From Beroe forskalii (Eukaryota; Ctenophora; Nuda; Beroida; Beroidae): DNA of 64,000 bases. The position numbers and the translations under genes were made by a program. The notes under the pieces were generated by a model, which did no database searches, had not been told where the DNA came from, and saw only the letters and a program-made list of their open reading frames with translations. The stretch lies in the NCBI GenBank assembly GCA_011033025.1, contig WFMF01000026.1:372001-436000 (forward strand). Direction: 5' to 3'. Positions 1 through 11,950 of the stretch are shown in pieces (the first letter of the stretch is position 1; each line of letters begins with the position of its first letter).

Positions 1-3000
1 TTCCCGTTCTTCAGATCGGTTGCTGAGCAGCTCGACAGTTCCCACGCTGGCTGATGTGAAGCAGAAGGTTCTAATCAAGGTAATCAAAACTATCGCAATT
101 CTATCGCAATTCCCAACTTTTATCGAGCCCACCGTCAATCGAATGATCTGCACACATTATATGCGTTACTGAAGTAGCGGCATTAATAAAAAAGCTCCTT
201 ATAATTTATTAAAGTTCTGTTGAATAACGTTGCTGTCCTGCAATTAAATGCGTAAATAGGCATTTAATCTTTTGATAATTTAGTCTGGAGACTGGAATTA
301 ACTAATTAGTTATTACCCCAGGCCAAGTCAGTCTACAAGGATCTCAGTGCTTCCAATGGTAACGTTAACTCGGACGACTCAGACAACGAGATACTCAACT
401 CTACCCCTAACCTCAGGAAGAGGAAAAGAAAGGTTTGTGGAATTGCTGGTTTCTGCGGATTAGAAGATTTAGGAACTATTTATCCGGAATTCATGGTGTT
501 TGATCAAATTTCATGACCCAATTTTGTATGATTTTTGAAATATTCCAGCACATTTTTCTCACATTTTTCTAGCTCATCTATATCTTTTCAGAACGGACCC
601 TCGTGTGACGATACTCTCAATATCCCAACCTTTTTCTGTTCTTACGTGGACGAAAAGGATGAACCTAGTGAGTACATATTATAAAGTACAATAGTACATG
701 TTTATTTTATGGAAGGATGAACCTAGTGAGAACATCACGAAGTACATAGACACGCGCCTATCGGGTCAAGATTGGGATTCTTCCCGAGGGCGCAGCCCGA
801 GGGTTGTATCCTGTTCTGGGTCTAAATCAATTGGTCCGCATGAAAACGTCAGAGTGTATCATAATACAGTACAATAGTGTGTACATTGTGTAATGGTTCA
901 TGTATACGGGGGATCGTGTTTCATTCATTCCTCTGATGGAAAGTACACAATCAAGTGTGTATAAGAGTGTGGAAAGAGTATCGCATCTACTGTGTATAAT
1001 GGTGTAGTGCTTTTTACCGCACAATAAAGAGCTAAGATTTGGCAGCATTCCAATTATTGTGAGTCCGTAAAAGCTGTTGTTCGGAAAATCACATCAAAAA
1101 TCACAACTAGCGCGTGTTTTAATATATATACACGCACTTTCCCCATTGACGTAACTCACATGTCTGTTTGTCCTCTTGGAACGGTGAAAACACAAAAACC
1201 CTTTATAAATCGAACTCGAATTGTTGGAATTGAGCGGTTGCCAGGCGTTAAAATGCGTACTGGTGCTTTCACTGACTCTCTACACTCTACAGTCTGCTCT
1301 TTAAATAACTCCATAAGTCCAAAGCCTATGTTTCACTGTTCCACTCCCAAATAATGTGCAATCCTGCTTCATGCTGTCATCTATCAAAAACCTTTTAACA
1401 TGAATAATGGTAACAGCCTCTTTGGAGTTTGCCAGTCTATTCTCACATTATTACTACAACCCAGTGTCGAAATACCATAAACATCTTACCAACATTGTAG
1501 CTCTCAATAAGTGTGCGGTGACGCAGAAATGTCAAACAAAAGTCTCACATTTTGCAAAGTCCCCGTGACACATTACAATCTTAATAATTGAGAGTTTTAA
1601 TGAAGGTTCTGATTGCCTCTCTTGACAGACTGCAACTACGCAACGCAGCTAGTGGACAGCAAGGTGGATCACGTGATAGACCTGAACTCTGGGGAGCTGA
1701 TTTCTCACAACAGGTTACAGTCTACTCTTTATATTTCTCACAACAGGTCAGGGTTGCGGAAAATGTGCCAACTTGCTTGATATTCCATTGTGTAAGTAAC
1801 AATCATACCTAAGGTATATATACTTATATAGCATATTGATCTAAGTGTTCAATTGAATTTTAAATAGGTATAAGTTATTAAAACTTTAAATAATACTTCC
1901 TTCAGGGAGAGTTACACTTTCATCCACCCTGAGACTTACACAAAGAACATTGTATCCCCTCTGGGGCAGTGGCAGTGCGGCTGTCAGTTCGGTAAGTCTC
2001 CTCCAGGGCAGTGGCAGTGCGGCTGTCAGTTCGGTAAGTCCCCTCTAGGGCAGTGGCAGTGCGGCTGTCAGTTCGGTAAGTCCCCTCTGGGGCAGTGGCA
2101 GTGCGGCTGTCAGTTCGGTAAGTCGTCTTTCTTTACTTTTGGTACGTTCTGGTTCGGTAAGTCGTGGTTTTAACCTTCAGCACTTTAGTAAGTTCTGGTT
2201 CGGCAAGTCGATAATCCAGATCCGGGCCAGTGCAGAGTAGTAGCTTAGTAGTTGATAGCTAGTTTTGTAAGTTTGGTAAGACAATTATCCCTCAGTTTTA
2301 GTATCAACCAAGTCACTGGTCAGTTTGCTAAGATAACTTTTATTTAGAAAATCCTTATATTAAGACATAAGCCTTTTGTCGGATCATCACAAATCCTCAA
2401 CGTGTTGAATATTTGACGAGATTCAGCCACGACATTCCGACAATGTCATCACGGAACAGTAGCTGCTTGAACGTACCTAGCAGGCTGCTTAAAGTGTAGT
2501 AATTCCGACATTGTGCTCGCCTAGTAGTCGCATGCGACCTTTACACAAATCATCCTGTTTTACGTCTAACGCTGGTAAAGTATTCAGCCTGCTAGCAGTA
2601 GGGAGTGATCAAGGGTCGTATGTGATTGGATCTGTGTCATCAGCTCTCCACTCTAACCCCTGATAATGACGTCACTCAGCCAGGTGTATTGCTAATATTT
2701 CTGTACAGAAGCCTTAGAATCAGAGCCTGTAGGTGTTATGGGAATGTTGCACAGGTTCTTTGAACGGAGTTTTCAGCTGAGGAATTGTTGTAAAAGATAC
2801 TCAATACTGGCGGGAATTGGGGAGAAAAGTCATTGGTGCTCTTGTGAGAATCGGGGAAAAGAGAAAGTCATTGATGTATCCTTGTGATGATCGGAAGGGA
2901 ATGTCTCGGACAAAGTCATTGCTATCGAGTGAGAATTCTTTTTCACATAGCGAGAGAAATGATAAGGTGTTTTTGATCGGGTTCGCCTACGGAGAAAGTA

Positions 3001-6000
3001 TGTGATCTCTGATCTAGTCGGTATTTAGGAACTCTCTACTCGTTCAATATTTTCTTATTTTCTACCCGAACTCAGAAGATACACCTATAATATTTAGAGA
3101 AGGTGTATTTTGCGAGTACCACAATTGCTGGTATTCTAGAGAAACGTGTGTACTTCTGAGAAATCCTATAAAAAGACACTGAGACCTATGACGTGCCCAC
3201 TATTGTTCTGTAAGGGTCAAGGTTCGGGCGTTACATTTGAGGAAGAAGCAAGAGGCTACCCATGGAAATTCTAGGTATTTCGAAGTGACCATCCGCGCAT
3301 TTTAAATCATGACGATTAAGTCATTCTCAAGCACCTACTTGTAAGTTGTACTTACTCCTTGGGAACATGCTCAGGCTCTCAGGCAATGGTATTGAGTTAA
3401 AGGAAGGGTTAGAGACTTTAGTAGTTAGGTATTAGAGGCAATATTTTAATAGGTGTATTGGGTTTAGAGGATACATCGTTAGACTCTGAACCTACCCTGA
3501 ACCTATAAAGAGCCTCTGGATTAAGGATTTAGATAGTCAAGAATGAATTTAAATAGGTAAATCGGTACTCAAGAAATAATTCCTTAGAATCCCATCAAGT
3601 AACCTCCCATTATTTCAGTGTCAGTGTACAACGCACAGCAGGACTTCACAACCATGCTCAACAGATCTATGTTCTTACAGGTAAAACATAGGCATTTTAA
3701 GCATGTTTTGCTCCCCTTACTGGAAACACTCAAACTAGAAACTCTCAGAAATCACAGAGCTCAGAGATCCAAAACCTCTGGATTATTCCCAGAATTTGCG
3801 TTAAATCGTTATTATTATTAGAATATACAGTACTTGATAGCTTGAATATTATCAACCCCTTCAAGTATCCTCTGAACGTACGTGAATGTTTGAAACACGT
3901 GGATACTTAGATACTTGAAGCACGGTATACTTGAGGCTTTCCGCCGAGGGGCGCCTCAATGTTTGGTAAAACTCCTGATAATTCCCTGCAGTGTGGTGGT
4001 AAAGGGATGGTGTTAAAACCGGAGCTACTCAGAAGAGAGTGCTACCACTACTCAATCGACACAGACACACACATAGCTGGCATCCATCCCGTCCACCTTA
4101 ATATACGGGTAATTAATGTGTTAACAGTGCTATTACCATAGTAATGTAGTGCTATTACCATAGTAACCGTGCTATTACTATGGTAATAGCACTCATTCCA
4201 TCTCAACATACGGGTATTTAATGTGTTGTTAATGGAGGAGAATAGAGTACTCAAGTAGAGTACTAGAGAAGGAGAATTGATGTAGAGTACCTACTGGAGT
4301 ATTCTGTGTTTAAACTAGAATAATCCAGTGTTATTATGTGCACTTTAACTTGAAAACTTAGAGGTGCAATGTATTGAATTTTGTAAACATTTCTAAGCGA
4401 AGTATCTGACAGATACTATCTGTCTTCTCAACTCCCCATCACTCCACTCACTCCCCTTCCCCTCACTCCTCCCACTAACTCCCTCGCTCCTCTCAGCTGA
4501 TCAGTGCTCAGCAGCTCCCTAAACCCGAGGGGAGTGTTAGTAAGATCGACACTGTGGACCCGTACATCGTGGTGCGGATTATTGGGATTCCCGCTGACTC
4601 TCACGAGTACCGGACCTACGCAGTCAAGAACGACGGTAAGTGAGAGGGGGTCATGACTTAGGTGTCACTTAGTGAGAGGGGGCCTTCTACACACCTCTAA
4701 GAGGGCTTAGAGGTGTGCGACGATAACAGTGCTCCATTCAAATTCATGATAGTGACATTGACACTTTAATATCACACCATTTCATCGATGTTAAGTTGTT
4801 AGCTGAAAGGGTTAGGGCCTGCATTTGTTCAAAAGTTTGATAACCGAAAGCGAACTTTGAGGAATGTTCACCGACGTTCGCTGAATCAAACGATTTTTTC
4901 GTGGAAGGCACTCCATTTTTTAGACATTTTTCATACCATTTTTAATTGCACAGTGCGAATCTTTTGCGAAAGAACACCATTATGTGACGTAATTCAACAT
5001 ATTTAGCACATGGGCGTTGCAGAGACGTTCTATTGAACTGCTATCATTACTACCCTCGCACTAAAAACACACAGTTTGACGGCATCAAAGCACTGTTTTA
5101 CATCATGATAATGACGTCACTCTCAACACGCCTTGTGAGGGTGTCAGTTGAAATGGGATTGAGTTCGGGTCACGCCCTTTCACGTGGCTTGCTTTTATTT
5201 TTCTTGAATACGCAATCGAGATTCGAGGAGATTGAAAAGCTCTGAAATTTGGAATGGCAATGGATTTTAATGTTGAAGTGAAATGGCATCAAAGAGATCC
5301 CGAGAGATCTAGGTTGAAATGATATTGAGGAATAAAAATTAAATGCAGGAAGATGGCTTCATAAATGACTCAGAAAAATAGTTCGTGAAATGAAGGGTAA
5401 TAAATAAGTAAATAGGTTAATAGGTTATATTTGCAGTGTTCCTTTCTCGCTGGTTTCCACCTGGATAACAACCATAGTCAGTGCTATTACCTTAGTAACT
5501 GTGCTATTACCCTAGTAACAGCACTCCTCTCCCAGGTTTCCACCCAGTTACCATAGTAACAGTGTTATTACCCTAGTAACAACACTCCTCTCTCGCAGGT
5601 TTCCACCCGGTTACCATAGTAACAGTGTTATTACCATAGTAACAGTGTAATTACCATAGTAACAACACTCTTCTCGCAGGTTTCCACCCAGTTTGGGAGG
5701 AGGACGTCTCTTTCACCGTCCTGAATCCTGACTGCGCCTTTCTCCACATTCTAATGCTGGATTACGACTTTATTGGGGACGACTACATCGGACAGGTGAG
5801 AGGATCTTCTTGTGGTGGCTTTTTATTGTTATTTCTTGGTCATCTTTCATTCATATTCATGAGAAGTTTATCATATCGTGTGATTCTTGTCGTCTTTCTT
5901 CAGTGATTTTTGTTTCATCAGTATAGCTATTTTAAGTTATATTGTCTGTTGATCAATTTAAATGTTGTCTCCGGCTGTTTTTCCTCATTTTCGTGTACTT

Positions 6001-8076
6001 TATATCTCCGATTCAGCCATGTTGACTTGCTATCGTGTGTCTGTGACATATCTGTAAGCGCATCACACCAATATGTGAAATGGAGATGAGGCACCATCAC
6101 TCCTGTCAAAAGTGCTATTATTGCACTAATAAAATCCAGAGGGCTTGTCACCTGATTATAGACTAGGGTTAGATGGAACTTTCAAATAATTCTCATCATT
6201 TGTATTCCGACTTACTATGTTCCTGGTAGGCATATATTTTTATCTTCATGAAAATATTTGATGCTTTGTATAGAAATGGTACAATAAACCCTTCTAACTC
6301 ATGAAAAAGACGCCTTTTAACGACCTATTGTTTATCATCACAGTGTACATTATTAAACCAGACACACGTCTAGATAATATATACATCTAAAGTTAGACAA
6401 TGTTTTGCTGAATATTGTAAAGCGTCCTTGTTTTACATCTATACACACAGAGCTAGAGATTAGAGAATAATAACCAGTTATAATTATCTGAGAGATAATT
6501 ATCATATACATATCATTCTGAACAAAGGCTGGAGAGGTGATGTAATGAACAACGAGAAAAGAGAAGCTAATTATAAACAACGAGAAAAGGGGCTAATTAT
6601 AAACAATTTGTAAAGGGGCTTATTCTAAACAACTGAAAAAGAAGCTTGTTAAAATGTTAAACCCCTTCAGAAAGGTGATAATAAACAAGAAAAAGACCTG
6701 ATAAGAGACTAGTTTGTGTCTGGGAGTGGAAAGTGGATCCTGTCTCTTTTTCTTCCTCTAACCAACCTAACAGTCTCATGTTTTTGCCTGACTCCTGTTT
6801 GGCCCTCAAAACCACTTTAATCTTTTTTTCAAGTCCTTTTTTCTGCCCTCTCATTCAGTTTAATAACGCCACCATTGAGTCCATACTTATACGTTTTATA
6901 GAATGAAATATATTAATTGGTGTACTGCCGTTATTCACCTCAAAACTCATAACTATGGCAATACCTACGTTGTCATGACGCCATAATCACATTTCAAAGC
7001 GGTAAACTGTCGGAATTGCATCGCCTATTCCGTATAAACCTGGTCTAACAATGTGTTGGTCAGATGTTTTTGTCTTTCTATTAAATATCATTGTTAGTTT
7101 ATAATAGACACCATCTGGTCACATATTTCATTATGTGTGTTCGTGTGTTTGTAAAGAGTTTGTGTGAATGTACATACTATTATCAATGTGTTTGTGTCGC
7201 AGCATCATTACTGTGGTTTTCATATAGAAATATCTGTATTAAAGTGTTAATAATATGACCTATAAACATCAACTAAGGAGTGCTATCAACACCATGGTTC
7301 ATAATCATAACGCTTTAGCACTCTCTAACATCCAATTACTTTGCAAATGTAAAATAATCGATACATTCTCACTTTGAGAGCTGTACCAGTGCCCTCACAC
7401 GGCTCTTGCGTTATCCACACAGCTCTCAAAGTTAGAAGTAATACTTCAGTTGTTATAATTCGATCTCACAACCCCAACCACATTGAAACAGATCGCACAA
7501 ACCACCGTACACCAGTGTGAAATCTAATATCATTTCACAGTAACAACAGGGGTATTTCACCTTGAGACGAAGTGTGCTGAATTTAATACACCTATGATTT
7601 GGTGTGACGAATCAAATTAGGAGTGAAATTCTCTGCCTTTGAATAGTGCTCGGGGAAATTAAAAGGCTGCTCTCGGCAGTCAAACGTTCTAGATTTCATA
7701 CAGCCACCCTGCAACAAACATCATATTGACTTATTGAAACGAAATACTACAAAGCTCAAATTGGATGTTTCTGGGGTGTGCGGAAAAATTTAAAATTGTG
7801 ATTTCTACATTTCTTCGCTCATTTCTCAACCTTTTCTCCCTATCTCACCCCCTTCCTCTCAGGTGCTAGTCCCTCTGAAGATGGTGAGGCCAGGTTTCAG
7901 ACACCTCCCTCTATGTGCTAGAGACGGCAGCACCCTCGAACCTGCCTCTGTCTTCGTGCATATTGACATCAAGGACTACCTTGATATCAGCATCAAGAGG
8001 AGCATCACGGGGATTAAGAAGAATAAGAGTGTGGTCAGGACGGAACACTTGCGGCTTACCAACGTGCCAAATATTG
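1..8076 (+). CDS. Phospholipase C-like protein of the PLC-L/PRIP type, partial (10 exons)
   Basis: Ten exons can be chained with GT-AG borders and matching phases: 1-79 (open at the window edge), 322-432, 592-667, 1629-1713, 1906-1991, 3619-3680, 3992-4108, 4497-4635, 5680-5795 and 7863-8076. Exon 1 ends in DVKQKVLIK, like the end of the PLC X domain (KGKILIK). Exon 2 is an acidic then basic X-Y linker. Exons 4-7 are a divergent Y domain with CGCQFVSV (usual GCQLVAL) and CGGKGMVLKPELLRR (usual CGYVLKP). Exons 8-10 form a C2 domain (VDPYIVVRIIGIPADSHEYR, DYDFIGDDYIGQ, FRHLPL, FVHIDIKDY). The tail after C2 and the GIPAD/DDYIGQ wording resemble PLC-related inactive proteins (PRIP/PLCL) more than PLC-beta, but the X-domain catalytic residues lie outside the window, so activity cannot be judged. 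The next exon (phase 1) was not found downstream. Many internal exon borders are tandemly duplicated. Confidence 0.82.
653..733 (+). repeat. Duplicated exon end plus 5' splice site (PLC exon 3)
   Basis: The last bases of exon 3 and its donor (AAGGATGAACCTA then GTGAGT) recur about 57 bp later at 712-730 as AAGGATGAACCTA followed by GTGAGA. The second copy keeps a usable GT donor inside the intron. Confidence 0.8.
1701..1748 (+). repeat. Duplicated exon end plus 5' splice site (PLC exon 4)
   Basis: TTTCTCACAACAGGT, which is the end of exon 4 with its GT, occurs at 1701-1715 and again exactly at 1734-1748. The offset is 33 bp, a multiple of three, and the DNA between stays open in the gene's frame. 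Confidence 0.75.
1956..2123 (+). repeat. Four-copy 42-bp tandem array of a 5' splice site (PLC exon 5)
   Basis: Four near-identical 42-bp units each contain the end of exon 5 (residues GQWQCGCQF) and the donor G|GTAAGT. Donors start at 1992, 2034, 2076 and 2118. Because 42 is a multiple of three and the units are open, use of a downstream donor would add 14, 28 or 42 residues in frame. Further degraded copies of TTCGGTAAGT follow to about 2215. Confidence 0.9.
4094..4231 (+). repeat. Duplicated exon end plus donor with a palindromic minisatellite (PLC exon 7)
   Basis: The exon 7 end (ATACGG|GTAATTAATGTGTT at 4103) recurs at about 4208 as ATACGG|GTATTTAATGTGTT. Between the copies are repeats of GTGCTATTACCATAGTAA, the last in inverted orientation (ending GTAATAGCAC), so the stretch could fold. 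The same 18-bp motif recurs in the intron before exon 9. Confidence 0.75.
5446..5692 (+). repeat. Four-copy array of a 3' splice site (before PLC exon 9)
   Basis: The acceptor and first exon bases CTCGCAG|GTTTCCACCC occur as the real site (5671-5692) and as upstream copies near 5446 (CAG lost), 5530 and 5590. They are separated by units of the motif GTGCTATTACCATAGTAAC. Starting the exon at the copies near 5530 or 5590 would reach a stop codon within about 15 codons. Confidence 0.85.
5796..7862 (+). other. Intron of the PLC-like gene, no gene seen
   Basis: This ~2 kb AT-rich intron lies between the two halves of the C2 domain. I see no recognisable coding region or repeat family in it. It ends in a pyrimidine-rich acceptor, CTCTCAG. 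Confidence 0.5.
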
Positions 8077-8697
8077 GTAGGATATAATAACCTCTATTTG
8101 TGATATTTTTACCTTTCAGGGCCCCTAGATTTGACTGCAATAAACCTATCCGTATGCCACCTCTCATCTAGATAAGTTTTATTTAGGGAGGGAGCAAGTG
8201 ATACAAAGTATTTGTTAAATTCATTTACAATAGTTCTCCTATCTGTAATTCGTTTGTTGTTAATAACAAAATTTGGCTTCAAGAGTCTATTATTTTACCC
8301 CTCACGCTATTTATAATTTTCCAGATTTTCTTACTGTCTCCTGCACATTCCTCAATTTTCCCACTGAAGTATTTCGATTTTCTTTCGTTGATCAAATACT
8401 TCAGTGTTTTTCTATACTTTCTAAATTTTCATATCTTGTTCGAATATCAACACAGAAGTAGCAATTACAACTTTCTCTATCGGATGGTTCATTGAGCTTA
8501 TGAATACACATTTTCTTCATAGCCGATTGCCATAATTTGTACAATTTGTCTTTGCTAGCAATGGAGACAATAAGCCCATTTGTTATCCATGGATTATTAA
8601 AGTATTAATGACAGTGTCGCTAGAACATTTTGGCTTATTAAGTTTACATGACTGGTCTAGCTTAAGATGAAATAAGGTTGAGAATTCTTTAAAGTTG

Positions 8698-9216
8698 TTA
8701 GGGGTTATTTAAGAGTTCATTGCCAAGTTCAGTTTTGAATTTCTCAACATTAGAGTTGCAATAATCGTAGTATTGAATAAGCTTACTTACCTTACTACCG
8801 CTATGAGTAATACTATCTGTGATTAGGAATACAGCTAAGTGGTGAGAAATATGCAGTTTGAGTGTCCCCGAAAGATGAGTACTTTCTGGGTCATTTGTGA
8901 AAATGTTATCTATGCATGTTTTCCTGCATCCTGGTTTCTCGTGAGTGTAGGTTGAGATTTGAGGATAAAGTCCAAAGGCTAGTGTTGAGTCTTCCAGTAA
9001 TTGAATTTCTCTAGAGCTAACCTTGTGCATATCAATATTGAAGTCGCCTATTATATAAGAATCATTTGGAAGTTGTTCAGCAATCCTGCTAAGCTCACTG
9101 ATAGCATCATTTAGCACTCCACTTGGTGGGCGGTACACTACTCCTACAGTTGTTGACTTGTTGTCACTGTTATTAATAGTAACAAATAGAGTTTCTAGGT
9201 TAGTGGGATGAAACAT
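8698..9216 (-). pseudogene. LINE (non-LTR retrotransposon) endonuclease fragment
   Basis: A 172-residue reading frame shows the second half of an exonuclease-endonuclease-phosphatase domain: GVVYRPPSG, then SYIIGDFNIDM, a tail TCIDNIFTN and HHLAVFL in place of the usual SDH. It resembles the ORF2 endonuclease of LINEs. It is cut at the N terminus where it meets the gag-like frame on the same strand, and no reverse transcriptase follows, so it is a fragment. Flanking 8083-8697 holds nothing else recognised. Confidence 0.8.
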
Positions 9217-10175
9217 GTCCTCTCCTTCTTCGGGCTCCTGCCATAGGGTTTGAATCTGCTTCTCTGATTCCCGTAAGGTGGACTCCTGTCCTGGTAGTTT
9301 CCTCTGTAGGAGAATCTCCCATTCTTTTGAGGTGGGATTCTTGCTTGGTTTCCATATGGGTTAGAGGCTCTGAAATCTCGTTGAAAACCTCTCTGATTCC
9401 TCGTGGGGTTCTGACTATAGTAGATACCCCCTGCTCTATCATCATCCTCTTCATGATAGTACTGCTGATCCTCTTCATGGCCACTGGTAAGAAACACTGG
9501 TTCCTCTTTCACCTTGACTTCTGGTGAAGCTGACTTGTAAGGTAGTGAACTCTTTACAAGTCCTGATGTGTTGAGACCATCTCCATAGGTCCTCTTCAAT
9601 GTCTCTGTCATCACTTCCACAGTGAGAGGCTTAGCAATTGCCTTCACAATCCTCTGATCCTCAACAGACAGCTCTGCCTGCATCAACATCTTGTATGCCA
9701 GAATTCCATCTTCATAGCTGTCCTTCCCCTCACGACATTCTACCACACTCTTGTAGAGTCGAGTGAATTCAGCAATGTACTCATCCATTGACATGGACTT
9801 TGAGCGTTTGAACTTCTCAAATGCATCAATAGCACAGAACAACTGTTGAGTGTTGTCCTTCAAGAACAGCTTGTCCATCTCCTTGACAAGTAGATCTAGT
9901 CCTCCTGCAACTGCCAACGTCTCTGGATCAAGTTGCACAGCTACTGTCCTTGGCTTGCCAGTCATAGCCAGGATTACTGTATGAGCCCTCTTTTTTGGAT
10001 CAACATTTGTTGCATGCTTCCAGAATGCAATCTCCTTCTTCCATGAGCTCATGAGGAATACACTGTGTTCTCTGTCAACACTGGAATGCTCTTGTAGGAA
10101 GATGTCATGATTACCTATGAATTTTGAATTCAAATTTGATATTTGAGTTAGAGTTGTATTTTCCTGAGTACTCAC
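9195..10175 (-). CDS. Retrotransposon gag-like protein
   Basis: A 326-residue uninterrupted frame begins shortly inside the right end of the fragment. The N-terminal half resembles gag proteins of LTR-type retroelements in invertebrates (WKKEIAFWKHATN, LDLLVKEMDKLFLKD, FEKFKRSKSMSMDEYIAEF, YGDGLN). The C-terminal third is rich in R, G, Y, N and P (GNYQDRSPPYGNQRSRFKPY), typical of a nucleic-acid-binding tail. No protease, integrase or reverse transcriptase of the same element is seen, and no zinc knuckle. The frame runs into the LINE endonuclease and ends at 9195, so the last few residues come from LINE DNA. A related gag piece is at about 16,270. Confidence 0.7.
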   Translation of the reverse strand: MSTQENTTLTQISNLNSKFIGNHDIFLQEHSSVDREHSVFLMSSWKKEIAFWKHATNVDPKKRAHTVILAMTGKPRTVAVQLDPETLAVAGGLDLLVKEMDKLFLKDNTQQLFCAIDAFEKFKRSKSMSMDEYIAEFTRLYKSVVECREGKDSYEDGILAYKMLMQAELSVEDQRIVKAIAKPLTVEVMTETLKRTYGDGLNTSGLVKSSLPYKSASPEVKVKEEPVFLTSGHEEDQQYYHEEDDDRAGGIYYSQNPTRNQRGFQRDFRASNPYGNQARIPPQKNGRFSYRGNYQDRSPPYGNQRSRFKPYGRSPKKERTCFIPLT

Positions 10176-11245
10176 TGCGATGGACCGTCTCCTCTTGCTT
10201 CTGCTATCACTGTTAATACCCCCATACCCTGTACCAAATATAAAGGGCAGTTATGACAAAAATATTGGAATTGGCTGCAAAAGGTCATTAAAGTTGCTTC
10301 CATGCGTTTTTCGGTAGTTTAGGGTGTAAATAATCGGAATTTCACGGGAAGCAAATTTTTCGACCTGCGGAACATGCTCCCAGGGCCACGCCCATCAGGA
10401 CCGTGGGAAAATTTTGAAAATTTTTATTTTATGGGAAATATGGCATGTGGGACCACTAACTATACCTAAAATTGGCCGCTGAGTCGATTCCCGGCAACAC
10501 TTTAGAGCAATAATGACGCCAAAAATTTCGAATATATTGCCAAAAATCGTGTTGCGCCCATGAATACAGTCAAAAATTGGATTTAAAAGTAGACAAACTC
10601 TACACCAAACGATTTTGCATGGTTTCCATGGTTTTTTGCATGAAAAATCGATCTAACAACTTTCCACATCTCTCCATGGTGAGAAAAGTGCCAAAAAATC
10701 GATTTTTTATTGAGCCAGAGCCGAGTGATATATTAAAATTCTATCTCGGCTCAGGAAGGTCGTAGAGACTTCGTTTTGGGCGGAAAATGTTCACAATGGC
10801 CATGTTTATATACGACTTGTTAACAAACATATGCCCTAAAATGCTCAAGAACGGAGTTATGGACAAAAAATCAAAATTTTGGTACCAGCGAGCCCTGATT
10901 AAGGCGATTTTTGTATCTCAGTCCATGAAGGTCTTAGAGACTTCATCTTGGGTGGAAAATGTGCTCAATGGCCATGTTTATTTAGGGCTTGTTGATGAAT
11001 ATACTGCCCTAAAATGCTCAGGAACAAATTTATGAGCGAAAAAAAGATTTTTCGGGCAGGCGCAAGACCTGATTTATGCGATTTTATCATTTTGGCTCAG
11101 GAAGGTCGTAGAGACTTCATCTTGTGTGGAAAATGTTCGCAATGGCCAAATTTATATACGACTTGCTAACAAACATATGCCCTAAAATGCTCAGAAACGG
11201 GGTTATGGCGAAAGACTAAAATTTTGGTCTGCGAGCCCTGTCTAA

Positions 11246-11560
11246 GGGGCCGTCCATAAAGGACGTCCGCAATGAGGGGGGAGTCTGGCCAATACGTACG
11301 TTTGCGGACGTAGGGGGGAGGGTGGTGTTTAGCCAAATGCGGACGTCCACAATTCATGGAAATTTTGGACGATTTGACGGCTGTTTCACTAGAAAATCAT
11401 GAAATTTCGGGGCCAAAAATGATGACCCAAAACATTTTGAAGAAAAATGCGGACGTTCGGGGGGAGGGAGGGGCTTCTGGATTGCGGACGTTTGCGGACA
11501 AGAGGGAGGGAGGGGTCTGAAATGGCCGAAATATTGCGGACGTCCTATATGGATGGCCCC
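11246..11560. mobile_element. 315-bp MITE, copy 1 (nested in the foldback element)
   Basis: Begins GGGGCCGTCCATAAAGGACG and ends with its imperfect inverse (CCTATATGGATGGCCCC). It is flanked by TAA on both sides. It sits in one unit of the host subrepeat whose unfilled form (CCCTGATTAAGGCGA) is visible near 10,895, giving a built-in empty site. The interior is strongly purine-biased (GGGGGGAG). Confidence 0.85.
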
Positions 11561-11950
11561 TAAGGCGATTTTTTAATCTCATTCCATGAAGGTCGTTGAG
11601 ACTTCATCGTGGGAGGAAAATATATCCATATACATGTAAAATCCAATATAATTTTCCAAAAACATCGGAAAATCAAATGAGGGACACTTCTTGAGACTTA
11701 AAAAACAATAGTAAAACATTTGCTCCACTATCAACTCGGCAATAAAGATTTAATTTTTAGACACGAGACTCGAATCACCCTGTATAGCTCACTCGGCGGT
11801 GCTTCGCGCCAACTCGTTCACAAGTTTTGAAAAAAGTACGGATTGAAACCATCTAGGTAACCATCCAATAATTAACCAAAAGCAAAATATTCAATTTTCA
11901 TTGTTCGTCGGTTAAACCATGTGATATGAGTCGTGCTTAAAACTATGGGT

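Noticed and set aside
10787-11357. Several 60-90-residue reading frames in the foldback arms, repeated at 19,057-19,585 and on the other strand at 21,852-22,112
   Set aside because: They follow the repeat and its inverse, have no family features and change with indels; they are by-products of the ~170-bp subrepeat.
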